From Paractinoplanes atraurantiacus (GTDB taxonomy: Bacteria; Actinomycetota; Actinomycetes; Mycobacteriales; Micromonosporaceae): a stretch of 64,000 nucleotides of DNA. Location: contig NZ_OBDY01000013.1 in assembly GCF_900215205.1 (NCBI RefSeq), positions 174,052 through 238,051 on the forward strand, in the 5' to 3' direction. The translations under genes and the position numbers were made by a program. The notes beneath the pieces were generated by a model, which ran no database searches, was not told where the DNA came from, and saw nothing but the letters and a program-made list of their open reading frames with translations. Within the stretch, counting starts at the first letter, position 1, and every line of letters starts with the position of its first letter. This document shows positions 41,745 through 50,366 of this stretch, piece after piece.

Positions 41745-41874
41745 GAACCATTATCCCGTACCCGGAAGATCGGGAACAATTAAACGATCATGCCAATCGA
41801 AAAGAGCATGATCCGCCGATACGAGGCGGGTGGGGCAATACGGTGCCCGAGCAGTGAGATGTGCATTTTCGTGC

Positions 41875-41942
41875 CGCTACGTAGCGTTATGAAACCTGGG
41901 GCCGCGCTCGCTGGAGCGCTTAGTTACCGGCGAGGAACTAAG
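41875..41942. promoter_or_regulatory. Cluster of three dyads upstream of fabH
   Basis: Three dyads lie within 70 bp. A perfect 12-bp palindrome CGCTACGTAGCG is at 41875-41886. A hairpin GCGCTC-GCTG-GAGCGC is at 41904-41919. A 7-bp inverted repeat CTTAGTT-N10-AACTAAG is at 41919-41942. All precede the FabH start at 41985. They could be operators or leader RNA structure. Confidence 0.45.
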
Positions 41943-41984
41943 GAATCAGAGTGCACCCAGTCGGGCATGCTTGTATTGCATGTC

Positions 41985-42938
41985 ATGGCCAACCCTTTGC
42001 AGTGCCGCGCCGGTCACCCCGGGTCGCGCATCCTGAGCGTCGCCGCGTACCGCCCACGGACCGAGGTGGGCAACGAGGCGATCGCCGCGCTGATCGACTC
42101 GAGTGACGAGTGGATCCGCCGCCGCTGCGGCATCGAGTCGCGCCGGCGCGCCGCACCCGACGAGGACCTGGTCACGATGGCCACGGCGGCCGCCTCCAAG
42201 GCGCTGGCCGACGCGGGTGTCGAGCCGCGCGACGTGTCGGCCGTCCTGGTGGCGACGATGTCCCACCGCGGCCGCGCGACCACCGTGGCGCCCCTGGTGG
42301 CTGACGCTCTGGGGGCGACCTCCGCCGCCGCCATGGATCTGGGAGCGGCGTGCGCCGGATTCCCGTACGCACTGGCGACCGCCGACGCCCTCGTCCGCAG
42401 CGGCGCGGCCGGCCACGTGGTCCTGGTCGGCGCCGAGCGGATGACCGACATCATCGACGAGCGCGACCGCGGCACGGCGTTCCTCTTCGGCGACGGCGCG
42501 GGCGCCGTGGTCGTCGGCCCGGCGCCGACGTGCGGCATCGGCCCGGTGGTGTGGGGCGCCGACGGTTCCAAGAGCGAGGTTCTGCGGTACGACGAGTCGG
42601 GCATCCTGCGCATGGCCGGCCCCGAGGTCTTCCGCTGGGCGACCTCCGTCATTCCCGATCTGGCCCGGCGCGCGCTGGACGCCGCGGGCATCGCCGCGGC
42701 CGACCTCGCCGCCTTCATTCCCCACCAGGCCAACCTGCGCATCACCTCGGCCGCCGCCAAGGCCCTGGAACTCGGCCCGCACGTCAAGGTGGCCACCGAC
42801 ATCATCACCAACGGCAACACCGGCGCGGCCTCCATCCCCCAAGCGATGGCCGCCCTGCCCGACACGACGGGTCCCGCGCTGCTGGTGGGCTTCGGCGCCG
42901 GCCTCTCGTACGCGGCTCAGGTCATCACATTGCCTTGA
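41985..42938 (+). CDS. Beta-ketoacyl-ACP synthase III (FabH-like)
   Basis: 317 aa from ATG at 41985; the frame is open further up, but homology-like sequence starts at about residue 10 (SRILSVAAYRPRTEVGNEAI). The Cys-His-Asn triad is present: Cys123 in LGAACAGFPYAL, His247 in IPHQANLRIT and Asn278 in NGNTGAASIP. The enzyme condenses an acyl-CoA starter with malonyl-ACP. No other fatty-acid synthase genes adjoin it, so it may serve a secondary lipid or polyketide starter role. The upstream region has several dyads, suggesting dedicated regulation. Confidence 0.92.
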   Translation: MANPLQCRAGHPGSRILSVAAYRPRTEVGNEAIAALIDSSDEWIRRRCGIESRRRAAPDEDLVTMATAAASKALADAGVEPRDVSAVLVATMSHRGRATTVAPLVADALGATSAAAMDLGAACAGFPYALATADALVRSGAAGHVVLVGAERMTDIIDERDRGTAFLFGDGAGAVVVGPAPTCGIGPVVWGADGSKSEVLRYDESGILRMAGPEVFRWATSVIPDLARRALDAAGIAAADLAAFIPHQANLRITSAAAKALELGPHVKVATDIITNGNTGAASIPQAMAALPDTTGPALLVGFGAGLSYAAQVITLP

Positions 42939-43452
42939 TATGCCCGAAATATCGGGCGGTCCGCCGGAGGGGTCGAGGGGGAAGGCCAGGGGCGGGAAGG
43001 CCAGGGGCGGAAAGCCGAGGTGGCCAAAAGGCCGAGGCCGCGGAACGTCGAGGCGGCAGAAGGCCGAGGCGTGAGAGGCCAAGGGGCAAAGCCAAGGTGC
43101 GGAAGCCCGACAGCGCGGAAGGCCGAAGCGGCGGAAGGTAAGAGGCCGAAGCCGCGGAAGGCCGAGGCCGCGGAAGGCCGAGGCGGCAGAGGGCCTAGGC
43201 CGCGGAAGGCAAGGGGTGAAAAGCGAAAGCGGAAGCTAAGGAGGAAGGCCCCGGGCGGCGAAAGGCCCCGGCTGGCGGAAAGGCCGGGTGGCGGCAGGCC
43301 GGGTGGCGGCAGGCCGGGTGGCGGAAAACTCGGGTGCCGGGAGGCCCTGCTGGCAAGAAGCCCGGGTGGCGGGAAGGCCCGGGGTGGCGGAAGGCCGCGC
43401 TGTGGGAGGCGGAGGGGCAACGCCGGGTGGGGTGGCTGGCTAGGGTATTGAT
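42939..43452. repeat. Purine-rich low-complexity repeat region
   Basis: These 514 bp have no convincing gene. The plus strand is dominated by imperfect repeats of GGAAGGCCGAGGC/GCGGAAG type (42975-43210), then GCCGGGTGGCGG units; a perfect stretch of three 15-bp copies AGGCCGGGTGGCGGC (last base A) lies at 43281-43325. All frames are open because of the bias, giving arginine/proline/glycine-rich frames I reject as proteins. The purine skew and repeats suggest slippage-derived DNA. Confidence 0.85.
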
Positions 43453-44766
43453 GTGGATCGAGGTTGGGCGGGGGCTCGGATCTGGATTGTCGTGGGCGCC
43501 TCGGCCGATGTGGAGTGGCGGGCTGCTGTGGGGGCTCTGGCCTCGGCCGCTGAAGTGCCGGTGGGGCTGGTCAGCGTTGGGGCGGTCGTCGATGACGACG
43601 ATCCGGCTCGGGGGCATCTGGCCGGTGTGCTTGAACTGCCTGAAGTGTCGCGGCTGGGTCTCGAGCAGGCGCGCGATCTGGTGGTGGCCCTGCGGCAGGC
43701 GCACGGGCTGGTGCTTGTCGTAGCGCCCGAAGGGCTTCTCGTTCCGCTCGGGGCCGACGGCTGGACCCTGGCCGACCTCGCCGAGGCTGTGCGGGCGCCG
43801 GCGGTCGTCGTCAGCGGGGGTGGCCCGGACGCGGTCAACCGCACGACCCTCATGCTCGGTGCGCTGGCCGGGCACGGCATCGCGGCCGCGGTCGTGACCG
43901 TGGGCGACGTCGACGAGCAGATGCTGCCCGTGCGGCCGGCCGGGCGACTCGGCGATGAGCAGTGGCTCGACGACATGCTGGTAGCTCGGGCCGCCGTGAC
44001 GCCGGCGGTGCTGTACACCAAGCCGGCCGTGAGCGGACAGCGGATCGTGTTGGCCCTCGTGGCCGTCTTCGCGTTCATGGTCCTTCTGGTGTGCGGAATC
44101 GCCTGGTTCGGAAGGAGCACGGCCGAACTGTCGATAACCCGCGACGCGGCCCCGGTGCCTGTCCCCCGCCGTACACCTCAATCGATCTGCCCGGAAAACG
44201 CCGGCCCGGTCACCGTGACACGCCCGGATGCCGCCACCACCGCTCGGGTGGACAAGGCCTGGCAGCGCATCGAGGCTTGGCTGGCCGCGCACGCTCCGGT
44301 CAGCGCCGGAACCCTCGGCCGCCCGGCGCCCCACGATCGGATCGACGCCCTCCAGCGGCGGATGTCCGTGGCGTTCCCGGCCGACCTGGTCGCCTCGCTG
44401 CGGCGGCACGACGGACTGTCCGCGGCGTTCGGTTTCGACCTGCCGCCGTTCTACATGCCGGCCGCGCTCAACGGCATCCTGGCGGAGTGGCAGGCGAACT
44501 GCCGCACCAGCGGCGCGTGGGACAAGGGGCTCGTGCCGTTCGCGCGGACGCTCGACGGCGGTTGCCTGCTCGTCGATCAGCGCCCGGGCGGCCACGGCCG
44601 GGTCGGCGAATACTTCCCGGAGGACGGCGTGAGCTTCGAACGCTGGCCGGCCTCGGTCACCGAATTTCTGGAACAAACGGCCAAGGCCTTGGAGACCGGC
44701 CGGCCGTACGGGGGTCATTTCCGCCCCCGCGTCGCCGACGGCACCCTCGACTGGGAGATCGTCTGA
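43453..44766 (+). CDS. BioD-like pseudoenzyme / TM / SUKH (SMI1/KNR4) fusion
   Basis: 437 aa from GTG at 43453, probably leaderless (TAGGGT seven bases upstream). Residues ~10-190 resemble dethiobiotin synthetase: GLVLVVAPEGLLVPLGADGW and TLADLAEAVRAPAVVVSG. The BioD P-loop is absent (GASADVEWR there) and the glycine motif is altered, so catalysis is unlikely. A single membrane helix follows (~residues 199-221, IVLALVAVFAFMVLLVCGIA). The C-terminal ~165 residues are a SUKH/SMI1-KNR4 domain (RIDALQRRMSVAFPADLVAS, ILAEWQ), a family rich in toxin-immunity proteins. No toxin is adjacent. Confidence 0.75.
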   Translation: MDRGWAGARIWIVVGASADVEWRAAVGALASAAEVPVGLVSVGAVVDDDDPARGHLAGVLELPEVSRLGLEQARDLVVALRQAHGLVLVVAPEGLLVPLGADGWTLADLAEAVRAPAVVVSGGGPDAVNRTTLMLGALAGHGIAAAVVTVGDVDEQMLPVRPAGRLGDEQWLDDMLVARAAVTPAVLYTKPAVSGQRIVLALVAVFAFMVLLVCGIAWFGRSTAELSITRDAAPVPVPRRTPQSICPENAGPVTVTRPDAATTARVDKAWQRIEAWLAAHAPVSAGTLGRPAPHDRIDALQRRMSVAFPADLVASLRRHDGLSAAFGFDLPPFYMPAALNGILAEWQANCRTSGAWDKGLVPFARTLDGGCLLVDQRPGGHGRVGEYFPEDGVSFERWPASVTEFLEQTAKALETGRPYGGHFRPRVADGTLDWEIV

Positions 44767-44785
44767 ATTCGCAGGGAAGTCCCAG

Positions 44786-45049
44786 CTACCGGTAGCTTCG
44801 CGAGCCCGACACGAGGCTGACACCGGCCGCGGCGAGGATCACCTGGATCCCCAGCTCGATCCAGTCGACGCCCGGCGTCTGCGCCACACCCATGGCGGCG
44901 GCGATGAACGTGCCGAGAACGGCCGCCACGACACCGATCAATATAGTGAGCCAGATCGGGATGCTCTGCCGCCCCGGCACCACGAGACGCCCGAGGGCGC
45001 CGATGATGAGACCGACGATGATGGCGCTGATCAACCCCGAGAAATGCAC
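44786..45049 (-). CDS. GlsB/YeaQ/YmgE stress-response membrane protein
   Basis: 87 aa from GTG at 45049 (GGAGGA six bases upstream). Three membrane helices are present; the first reads FSGLISAIIVGLIIGALGRL, followed by the family motif VVPGRQSIPIWLTILIGVVA and AAVLGTFIAAAMG. Members are small inner-membrane proteins induced by stress (transglycosylase-associated family). The function is not established. It lies alone between the SUKH fusion gene and the 45140 gene. Confidence 0.9.
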   Translation of the reverse strand: MHFSGLISAIIVGLIIGALGRLVVPGRQSIPIWLTILIGVVAAVLGTFIAAAMGVAQTPGVDWIELGIQVILAAAGVSLVSGSRSYR

Positions 45050-45139
45050 GGCGCTTCCTCCACTATGAGCCCGCCCGGTCGGGCGTGACCCCAATGTGCC
45101 GCGCCGCCCTGAGAGAAACTTGTGCGCCGCCGATGCTTT

Positions 45140-46507
45140 TCAGCTGACCAGCAGGCCGAGGGGGGTGCCCGCCTTCTGGAGCCGCGACACCGCGTACGGC
45201 AAAGAGATCGGGGGTGAAGCCGGACGCGCCTCACCGGCCGAGGCCAGCACCCGGCTGGCGTGGCCGGGTGCCAGCGGCAGCATGGGGTAGCGGCTGGCCG
45301 CCAGCTGGTCGATGCGGCCCCGTTCGCGGCCGAACGACGTCAGCGAACGCCAGTGGGCCAGCGTGGCCACCTGGTCGCTGTCGTGGCCGGGGGCCTCGGG
45401 CAGCACCGTGACCTCGTCGAAGGCGGGGCTGCCGGCCAGCCACCACTCGGCCGCCTCGACCGCCGGGCGGGCGGCCGACTCGCACCAGTACGGCACCAGG
45501 CCGTTCGCCCGGGTCTGCCAGGGGTCGAGCAGCCGGCCACAGGCCACCGCGCAGCGCTCCCGCGTGGACGTCTCGCGGAGCAGGTCGGCCACGCAGGCGC
45601 TCAGGGTCTCCGGCTGGGCGTAGAGCACCCGGTGCGAGGGGCGCCCCGTTTCGACAGCGATCCGGTTGAGGTCCATGCCGAAGGCCGGCTCGCCGGAGCG
45701 CTCGGCGTAGCGGGGCGGCGCCTGCGACGGCATCGGCCAGCGGTCCACGCCCAGGTCGTCCAGGACGACCCGGAAGGCCGGGTTGCCGATCGTGTAGTCG
45801 TCCGGCTGCCAGCCGCCGACCGGGCTTCCGAGCTGGAAGCTGTGCCGGGAGGTCAGCGACCGGGCCGGCCAGGTGCGCAGGTCGCGCAGCAGCAGCGAGG
45901 CGCCGTCGTCGGCGATCCGCTCGCGCAGGAACGTCTCGTACGCCTCCGGCATGCTGTGCCAGCGCAGGTAGAGCCGGACCGTCGAACCGCACGGCGGTCC
46001 CCCGCGCAGCGGGTCGTGCACCTGCCGCACGCTGACGCCGGGGTTGCGCTCGAGGATCCGCTCCGCCAGCGACGCGCCCCATTCGAGCGCGCCCGGCCAG
46101 TCCCCGGCGTCGCCGCCGGGCCAGGTCAGGGCGGTGGTGAAGCTGGTCGGCAGCCAGGCCGCGCCCAGCGCCACGGCCAGGTGGGCCGCCGCGCCGTGCG
46201 GCGACCCGAGCAGCACGGCCGGATAGGTGGCGTCCCGATAGTGGCCGGTCACCCATTCGGCGACGGCCTCGGCGTCGATCGCCGCCGCCGCGTAGTGGGG
46301 CACCGCCTCGGCGTGGGCCTCGCGGGCCAGCTCGTCGCGACGCCGTTCCGGCGGGAGCTGCCCGAGCCGCCCCAGCAACGGGATCCGGCCGGCCGTCTCA
46401 CCGTGGTCGCGGGCCACCGCGGTCAGCAGCGACCGGCCCAGACTGTCCCCGCACACGACCCGATCAACCGGCAGGCCGGACAGCGCCCCAAACGGGATCA
46501 CCCGCAT
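45140..46507 (-). CDS. Hypothetical protein, large, unrecognised
   Basis: 455 aa from ATG at 46507, which has GAGG six bases upstream; ATG at 46519 is an alternative, with TAGGCC as a possible -10 upstream. The N-terminal half has an alpha/beta-hydrolase feel (VLLGSPHGAAAHLAVALGAA) without a clear nucleophile motif. Other blocks are VRLYLRWHSMPEAYETFLRE, WQPDDYTIGNPAFRVVLDDL and YAQPETLSACVADLLRE. There is no signal peptide or membrane helix. I do not recognise the family. Codon use is typical, so it is a genuine gene. Confidence 0.7.
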   Translation of the reverse strand: MRVIPFGALSGLPVDRVVCGDSLGRSLLTAVARDHGETAGRIPLLGRLGQLPPERRRDELAREAHAEAVPHYAAAAIDAEAVAEWVTGHYRDATYPAVLLGSPHGAAAHLAVALGAAWLPTSFTTALTWPGGDAGDWPGALEWGASLAERILERNPGVSVRQVHDPLRGGPPCGSTVRLYLRWHSMPEAYETFLRERIADDGASLLLRDLRTWPARSLTSRHSFQLGSPVGGWQPDDYTIGNPAFRVVLDDLGVDRWPMPSQAPPRYAERSGEPAFGMDLNRIAVETGRPSHRVLYAQPETLSACVADLLRETSTRERCAVACGRLLDPWQTRANGLVPYWCESAARPAVEAAEWWLAGSPAFDEVTVLPEAPGHDSDQVATLAHWRSLTSFGRERGRIDQLAASRYPMLPLAPGHASRVLASAGEARPASPPISLPYAVSRLQKAGTPLGLLVS

Positions 46508-46566
46508 CAGCTCCCTCATTCGCCGCAGCGGCCTACCCTTTTTCCGCGTTGGCAAACCAGGGAATC

Positions 46567-46782
46567 TCAGCGAGGTGCGGGTGTCTCCCGATCGGTACCG
46601 GCCCGAAAGCGGACGGCCTTGTGCGTACCGTCGCAGAACGGTTTGACCGCCGAGCGCCCGCAGCGGCACAGGGCGATGGTCCCGCGGCCGGGGTCGATCG
46701 GCTCGCCGTCGGGGGTCTCCAGCTCGAAGTCGCCCCGCACGATCAGCGGGCCGTCCTGGTACGGCACGATCTTTGTCGACAT
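46567..46782 (-). CDS. CDGSH iron-sulfur domain protein
   Basis: 71 aa from ATG at 46782 (a TTG at 46815 is possible). The CDGSH motif is complete: CRCGRSAVKPFCDGTH gives Cys-x-Cys...Cys...His ligands of a [2Fe-2S] cluster. MSTKIVPYQDGPLIVRGDFE at the start matches the MitoNEET-like small bacterial class. It is divergent from, and 75 bp from, a haem-oxygenase-like diiron protein. Such pairs recur in actinobacteria, so the CDGSH protein may supply electrons to that oxygenase; this is an inference. Confidence 0.9.
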   Translation of the reverse strand: MSTKIVPYQDGPLIVRGDFELETPDGEPIDPGRGTIALCRCGRSAVKPFCDGTHKAVRFRAGTDRETPAPR

Positions 46783-46857
46783 GGCCCGGCGGATGCCCGC
46801 TGAGCTGCGACTCAAACAGATCGTTTACGGCACCGGCCACGGGGAAGCCTTGCGGCC

Positions 46858-47832
46858 ATGAAGCTCCCCACGGCCCGCGGCTCCGTCTCGGCCGCACTGA
46901 TCGACGCGCTGGGCGGGCGGGGTGGTTCCCTGCCCGCGACGCCGGTCTTCGACGACGACGAGGACCTGCACCTGAGCCTGTTCATCTGCTACGAGCTGGC
47001 CTACCGGGGCTGGGACGGCGTCGACGACCTGTGGGAGTGGGACCCGGACGTGCTGCGCGTGCGGGCGGCGGCCGAGCGTGTCTTCGAGGCGACGCTGACC
47101 GAGCTGGCCGGCCCGCCCCCGCGGGTCGACCCGGCCACGGTTCCGGCCGAGCTGGCGAAGATCGTCGAGGAGGACGACGGGCCGTCGCTCTCCGGTTACC
47201 TGCGCGGCCGGGCCACGCTGGAGCAGTTCCGCGAGTTCGTCGCCCACCGCTCGATCTATCAGCTGCGCGAGGCCGATCCGCACACCTTCGCCATCCCCCG
47301 GCTGGGCGGCAAGGCCAAGGCCGCGTTGATCGAGATCCAGGCCGATGAGTACGGCGGTGGGGAGCTCCCGAAGATGCATCAGGAGCTGTTCAAGCAGACC
47401 ATGGGCTGGCTCGGGCTGGACACGACCTACGGAACCTATGTCGACTCGGCCGGTGCGGCCACCCTGGCCGTGAACAACGTGATGTCGCTGTTCGGGCTGC
47501 GCCGCCGGTGGCGCGGCGCGATGCTGGGCCATCTGGCGGCGTACGAGATGACCTCGACCCTTCCCAACCGGGCGTACGGCAACGGGTTGCGCCGCCTCGG
47601 CGGGGACGCGGCGTCGACCGCGTACTACGACGAGCACGTGGAGGCGGACGCGGTGCACGAGCAGATCGCCGCGCACGACCTGTGCGGCTCGTTCGCCGCG
47701 GCCGAGCCGGAGCTCGCGGGCGATGTCCTGTTCGGAGCGCGCTGCGCGCTGAAGCTCGATGAGCTGTGGGCGCGCGGCGTACTCTCGGCTTGGGAGTCCG
47801 GGCAGTCATCTCTTCGTCACTGTGTGGTGTAG
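46858..47832 (+). CDS. Iron-containing redox enzyme family protein (haem-oxygenase-like diiron)
   Basis: 324 aa. The helical core has candidate iron ligands: HRSIYQLREADPH, then LIEIQADEYGGGELPKMHQE, and YYDEHVEADAVHEQIAAHD (Glu and His at family-type spacings). Members of the haem-oxygenase-like diiron (HDO) superfamily use an assembled Fe2 site for N-oxygenation, desaturation or C-C cleavage of diverse substrates. The substrate is unknown. The divergent CDGSH gene is a plausible electron partner. The MBL gene begins 44 bp after the stop and may be co-transcribed. Confidence 0.87.
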   Translation: MKLPTARGSVSAALIDALGGRGGSLPATPVFDDDEDLHLSLFICYELAYRGWDGVDDLWEWDPDVLRVRAAAERVFEATLTELAGPPPRVDPATVPAELAKIVEEDDGPSLSGYLRGRATLEQFREFVAHRSIYQLREADPHTFAIPRLGGKAKAALIEIQADEYGGGELPKMHQELFKQTMGWLGLDTTYGTYVDSAGAATLAVNNVMSLFGLRRRWRGAMLGHLAAYEMTSTLPNRAYGNGLRRLGGDAASTAYYDEHVEADAVHEQIAAHDLCGSFAAAEPELAGDVLFGARCALKLDELWARGVLSAWESGQSSLRHCVV

Positions 47833-47876
47833 AGCGGGAGTGGTGTAGAACGGGGACAAATGGGAAGGCCCCTCGC

Positions 47877-48689
47877 ATGCAGTCCAGCGTCACTTTTGTC
47901 GGAAATGCCACCACGATCCTGCGGTTGGGCAGCTTCACCCTGCTCACCGACCCCGCGTTCGGCGCGGCCGGGAGCCGCGTCTACCTGGGCAACGGCGCGT
48001 GGACGAAGAGACTGCGCGACCCGGCCATGGACGCGGTCGACATGCGCGAGGTCGACGCCATGCTCCTGTCGCACCTGCACGGCGACCACTTCGACCTGGC
48101 CGCGCGCCGGGTCATCGAGCCCACCCTGCCGATCCTGACCACGCCGCAGGCCGAGCGCCGCCTGCGCCGCCGCCGCTACCTGGCGGTGTGCGGCCTGCCG
48201 ACCTGGGAGTGCCGCGAGTACACCCGCGACCGTCAGCGCCTGCGCGTCACCGCGGTGCCCGGCCGGCACGGGCCCGGCTTCGCCGACCGTCTGCTGCCGG
48301 ACGTGATGGGCTCGGTGATCGAGCTCGAGGTCGACGGCCGGTGCGCGCTGCGCCTCTACATCACCGGCGACACGCTCTTCGACGCGGCGCTGGCCGCGAT
48401 CCCCCGCCGCATGGGCGAGATCGACGCCATGCTGATTCATCTGGGCGGCACGAAGATGCTCGGCATGCTGCTGACCATGGACGGCCATCAGGGCGTCGAG
48501 CTGACCCACCTGATCCGCCCCACGATGACCCTGCCGATCCACTACGACGACTACAAAGTGATGAAGTCCCCCTTGACGGACTTCCTGACCAGAGCAAAAA
48601 ACCAGGGCCTTTCCGGTGTACGCCCGATCGAGCGCGGAGCGACCATGACCCTCCCGCTGCGCCGCGGGGTCGCCGGCGAAGTGGCGTGA
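47877..48689 (+). CDS. MBL-fold metallo-hydrolase (UlaG-like)
   Basis: 270 aa from ATG at 47877. It has the short N-terminal strand VTFVGNATTILRLGSFTLLT, the metal motif LLSHLHGDHFD (HxHxDH), a His in VTAVPGRHGPGF, an Asp in LYITGDTLFD and a final His in LPIHYDDYK, giving a complete dinuclear zinc site. UlaG-like members act on phosphorylated sugars or as phosphodiesterases; the substrate here cannot be assigned. It converges with the DinB-type gene directly at 48689/48690. Confidence 0.9.
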   Translation: MQSSVTFVGNATTILRLGSFTLLTDPAFGAAGSRVYLGNGAWTKRLRDPAMDAVDMREVDAMLLSHLHGDHFDLAARRVIEPTLPILTTPQAERRLRRRRYLAVCGLPTWECREYTRDRQRLRVTAVPGRHGPGFADRLLPDVMGSVIELEVDGRCALRLYITGDTLFDAALAAIPRRMGEIDAMLIHLGGTKMLGMLLTMDGHQGVELTHLIRPTMTLPIHYDDYKVMKSPLTDFLTRAKNQGLSGVRPIERGATMTLPLRRGVAGEVA

Positions 48690-49322
48690 TCAGAGCGCCG
48701 CGATGGTCCGCGGGGCCCGCTCGGCCCGGCTGAGCGCGCGAAGGACCGCCGGGGCGCCGTGCCGCTCGACGGCGAGCCGGCAGAGGACGCCGATCGTGGT
48801 GTCGAGGGCGGCTGGGGGCATCGCGGGTGGTTCGGCCCCCACACTGGCGGCCAGGTCGTCGACGTGCACCGTGAGCTCGAGCAGTCGCGTGGTGAGGTAG
48901 TCGGCCAGCGTGAGGGACCAGGGGCCGAACGGCAGCTGGACGGCGCGATCGGGTTCCTCGGCCGGGAGCCGGTGGCGCAACTGGGCGAGGGCCGCGCCGG
49001 CGGCGTCGGTCACGGCGGCGTGGCCGGCGGTGGCGGCGTCCTCGGAGATGCGGCGGATGTAGGTGTTGACCTCGCTGTCGAGGTCGCCGTCGGTCCAGGT
49101 GGAGCGGGCGAAATGCTCGGACAGGGAGACCCGGTCACCGGTGACCGGGGCGTCGAGCACGGGCGGCACCTGGACGAGCTGGCTGGCCAGGTGGGCGGCG
49201 AGAGGGCCGGTGCGCAGCCGAGCCAGGGCGCTCGGGTCATCCCAGCGCTCGGCCACGGCCGGAAGGCCGAGGAAGGCGCAGGCGCTTGCGGCCGTTTCGA
49301 GATACACATCTATGACCGTCAC
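48690..49322 (-). CDS. Maleylpyruvate isomerase-type mycothiol-dependent enzyme (DinB fold)
   Basis: 210 aa from GTG at 49322. It has a DinB-like four-helix domain: PLAAHLASQLVQVPPVL gives the first metal His, and LLELTVHVDDLAASVG gives Glu-x3-His. The C-terminal region (TIGVLCRLAVERHGAPAVLR) is the MDMPI_C-type tail. Family members use mycothiol, the actinobacterial thiol, to isomerise or detoxify electrophiles. The exact substrate is unknown. It is divergent from the DUF2332 gene across 77 bp. Confidence 0.87.
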   Translation of the reverse strand: MTVIDVYLETAASACAFLGLPAVAERWDDPSALARLRTGPLAAHLASQLVQVPPVLDAPVTGDRVSLSEHFARSTWTDGDLDSEVNTYIRRISEDAATAGHAAVTDAAGAALAQLRHRLPAEEPDRAVQLPFGPWSLTLADYLTTRLLELTVHVDDLAASVGAEPPAMPPAALDTTIGVLCRLAVERHGAPAVLRALSRAERAPRTIAAL

Positions 49323-49399
49323 TTCTTCAGTGTGGAGGCGGTCGCGATCGCATACCAGCGGGGCAGTGCCCGGGGCGATTGTCTGCGATCATGCGGGCC

Positions 49400-50344
49400 A
49401 TGACGGCCGCCGATTGGTATGACGATTTCGCCGAGCGCCAGGCGCGTGGGGTTTCGCTGACATATGAGCGGTTGGCGCGGTCGGTAGCTCGCGACAACGG
49501 CCTGCTCGCGCTGCTGGACACCGTGCCGCTGCCGAAACGCCAGCCGAACCTGCTGTTCGGGGTCGTGCGGCTGCTCGGCGGGCCGGTCCACTCGCCTACG
49601 GCGTTCGCGGCTTTCGTCCGGTCCCATTGGCCGTCGGTTCAGCGCGAGCTGCTGACCCGGGCGACCCAGACGAACGAGGTCAACCGCTGCGCGCTGCTGC
49701 TGCCGATCCTGGCCGCCCTGCCGCAGCCCCTGGCCTTGCTCGAGGTGGGCTGCTCGGCCGGCCTCAACCTTTACCCGGACCGTTACTCGTACGCCTACGG
49801 GCCGCACCGGGTCGGCACCTCCGGGCCACTGCTGACGTGTGAGGCCTCCGGCGTGCCCCTGCCCACGTCGCTGCCGACGGTGGTGTGGCGGGCCGGCATC
49901 GACCTGAACCCGCTCGACGTCACGAAGCCGGCCGACCTGGCCTGGCTCGACGCCCTGATCTGGCCCGAGCACGACCACCGCCGCACCCGCCTGCGGGAGG
50001 CGGCCGCCATCGCCGCCGCCGACCCGCCCGACCTGGTCCGGGGCGACCTGGTCGACCACCTGCCCGGCCTGGCCTGGTCGGCGCCGCGGGACGCCACCCT
50101 GGTCGTCTTCCACACGTCGGTGCTGTACCAGGTGCCCGACGAGACCCGCCGCCGGTTCACCTCCCTGGCCGGCTCGCTGCCCGGCCACTGGATCGCCGTC
50201 GAGGACCCCGAGGTGCTGGTCTACCCCGACCTGCCGCCGTTCCCCGGCAAACACAAGAACGTCCTCGCCCTGGACGGCAAGCCCTTGGCCTGGACCGCCG
50301 GCCACGGCGAGGGAATGACCTGGTTCGGCGCTCCTACTTTGTAG
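49400..50344 (+). CDS. DUF2332 family protein
   Basis: 314 aa from ATG at 49400 (ATG at 49391 possible). Conserved blocks are HSPTAFAAFVRSHWPSVQRE, NEVNRCALLLPILAALPQPL and LLEVGCSAGLNLYPDRYSYA, a methyltransferase-like glycine loop, then WRAGIDLNPLDVTKPADLAW and VVFHTSVLYQVPDETRR. It therefore has a Rossmann methyltransferase-like fold, but no activity has been shown for the family. It precedes the shortened carbonic anhydrase by 22 bp and may be co-transcribed with it. Confidence 0.9.
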   Translation: MTAADWYDDFAERQARGVSLTYERLARSVARDNGLLALLDTVPLPKRQPNLLFGVVRLLGGPVHSPTAFAAFVRSHWPSVQRELLTRATQTNEVNRCALLLPILAALPQPLALLEVGCSAGLNLYPDRYSYAYGPHRVGTSGPLLTCEASGVPLPTSLPTVVWRAGIDLNPLDVTKPADLAWLDALIWPEHDHRRTRLREAAAIAAADPPDLVRGDLVDHLPGLAWSAPRDATLVVFHTSVLYQVPDETRRRFTSLAGSLPGHWIAVEDPEVLVYPDLPPFPGKHKNVLALDGKPLAWTAGHGEGMTWFGAPTL

Positions 50345-50366
50345 GTGGGAGATGCATGTTGACGGC

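Noticed and set aside
40748..41783. Two plus-strand frames through the 18-bp repeats (PPSRPG-type and RHPGLG-type)
   Set aside because: They are open because the repeat is open in several frames; the minus frame has the better N-terminus and promoter.
43020..43451. Arg/Lys/Gly-rich frame as a small basic protein gene
   Set aside because: It follows repeats that are open in every frame; no ribosome site and no recognisable fold.
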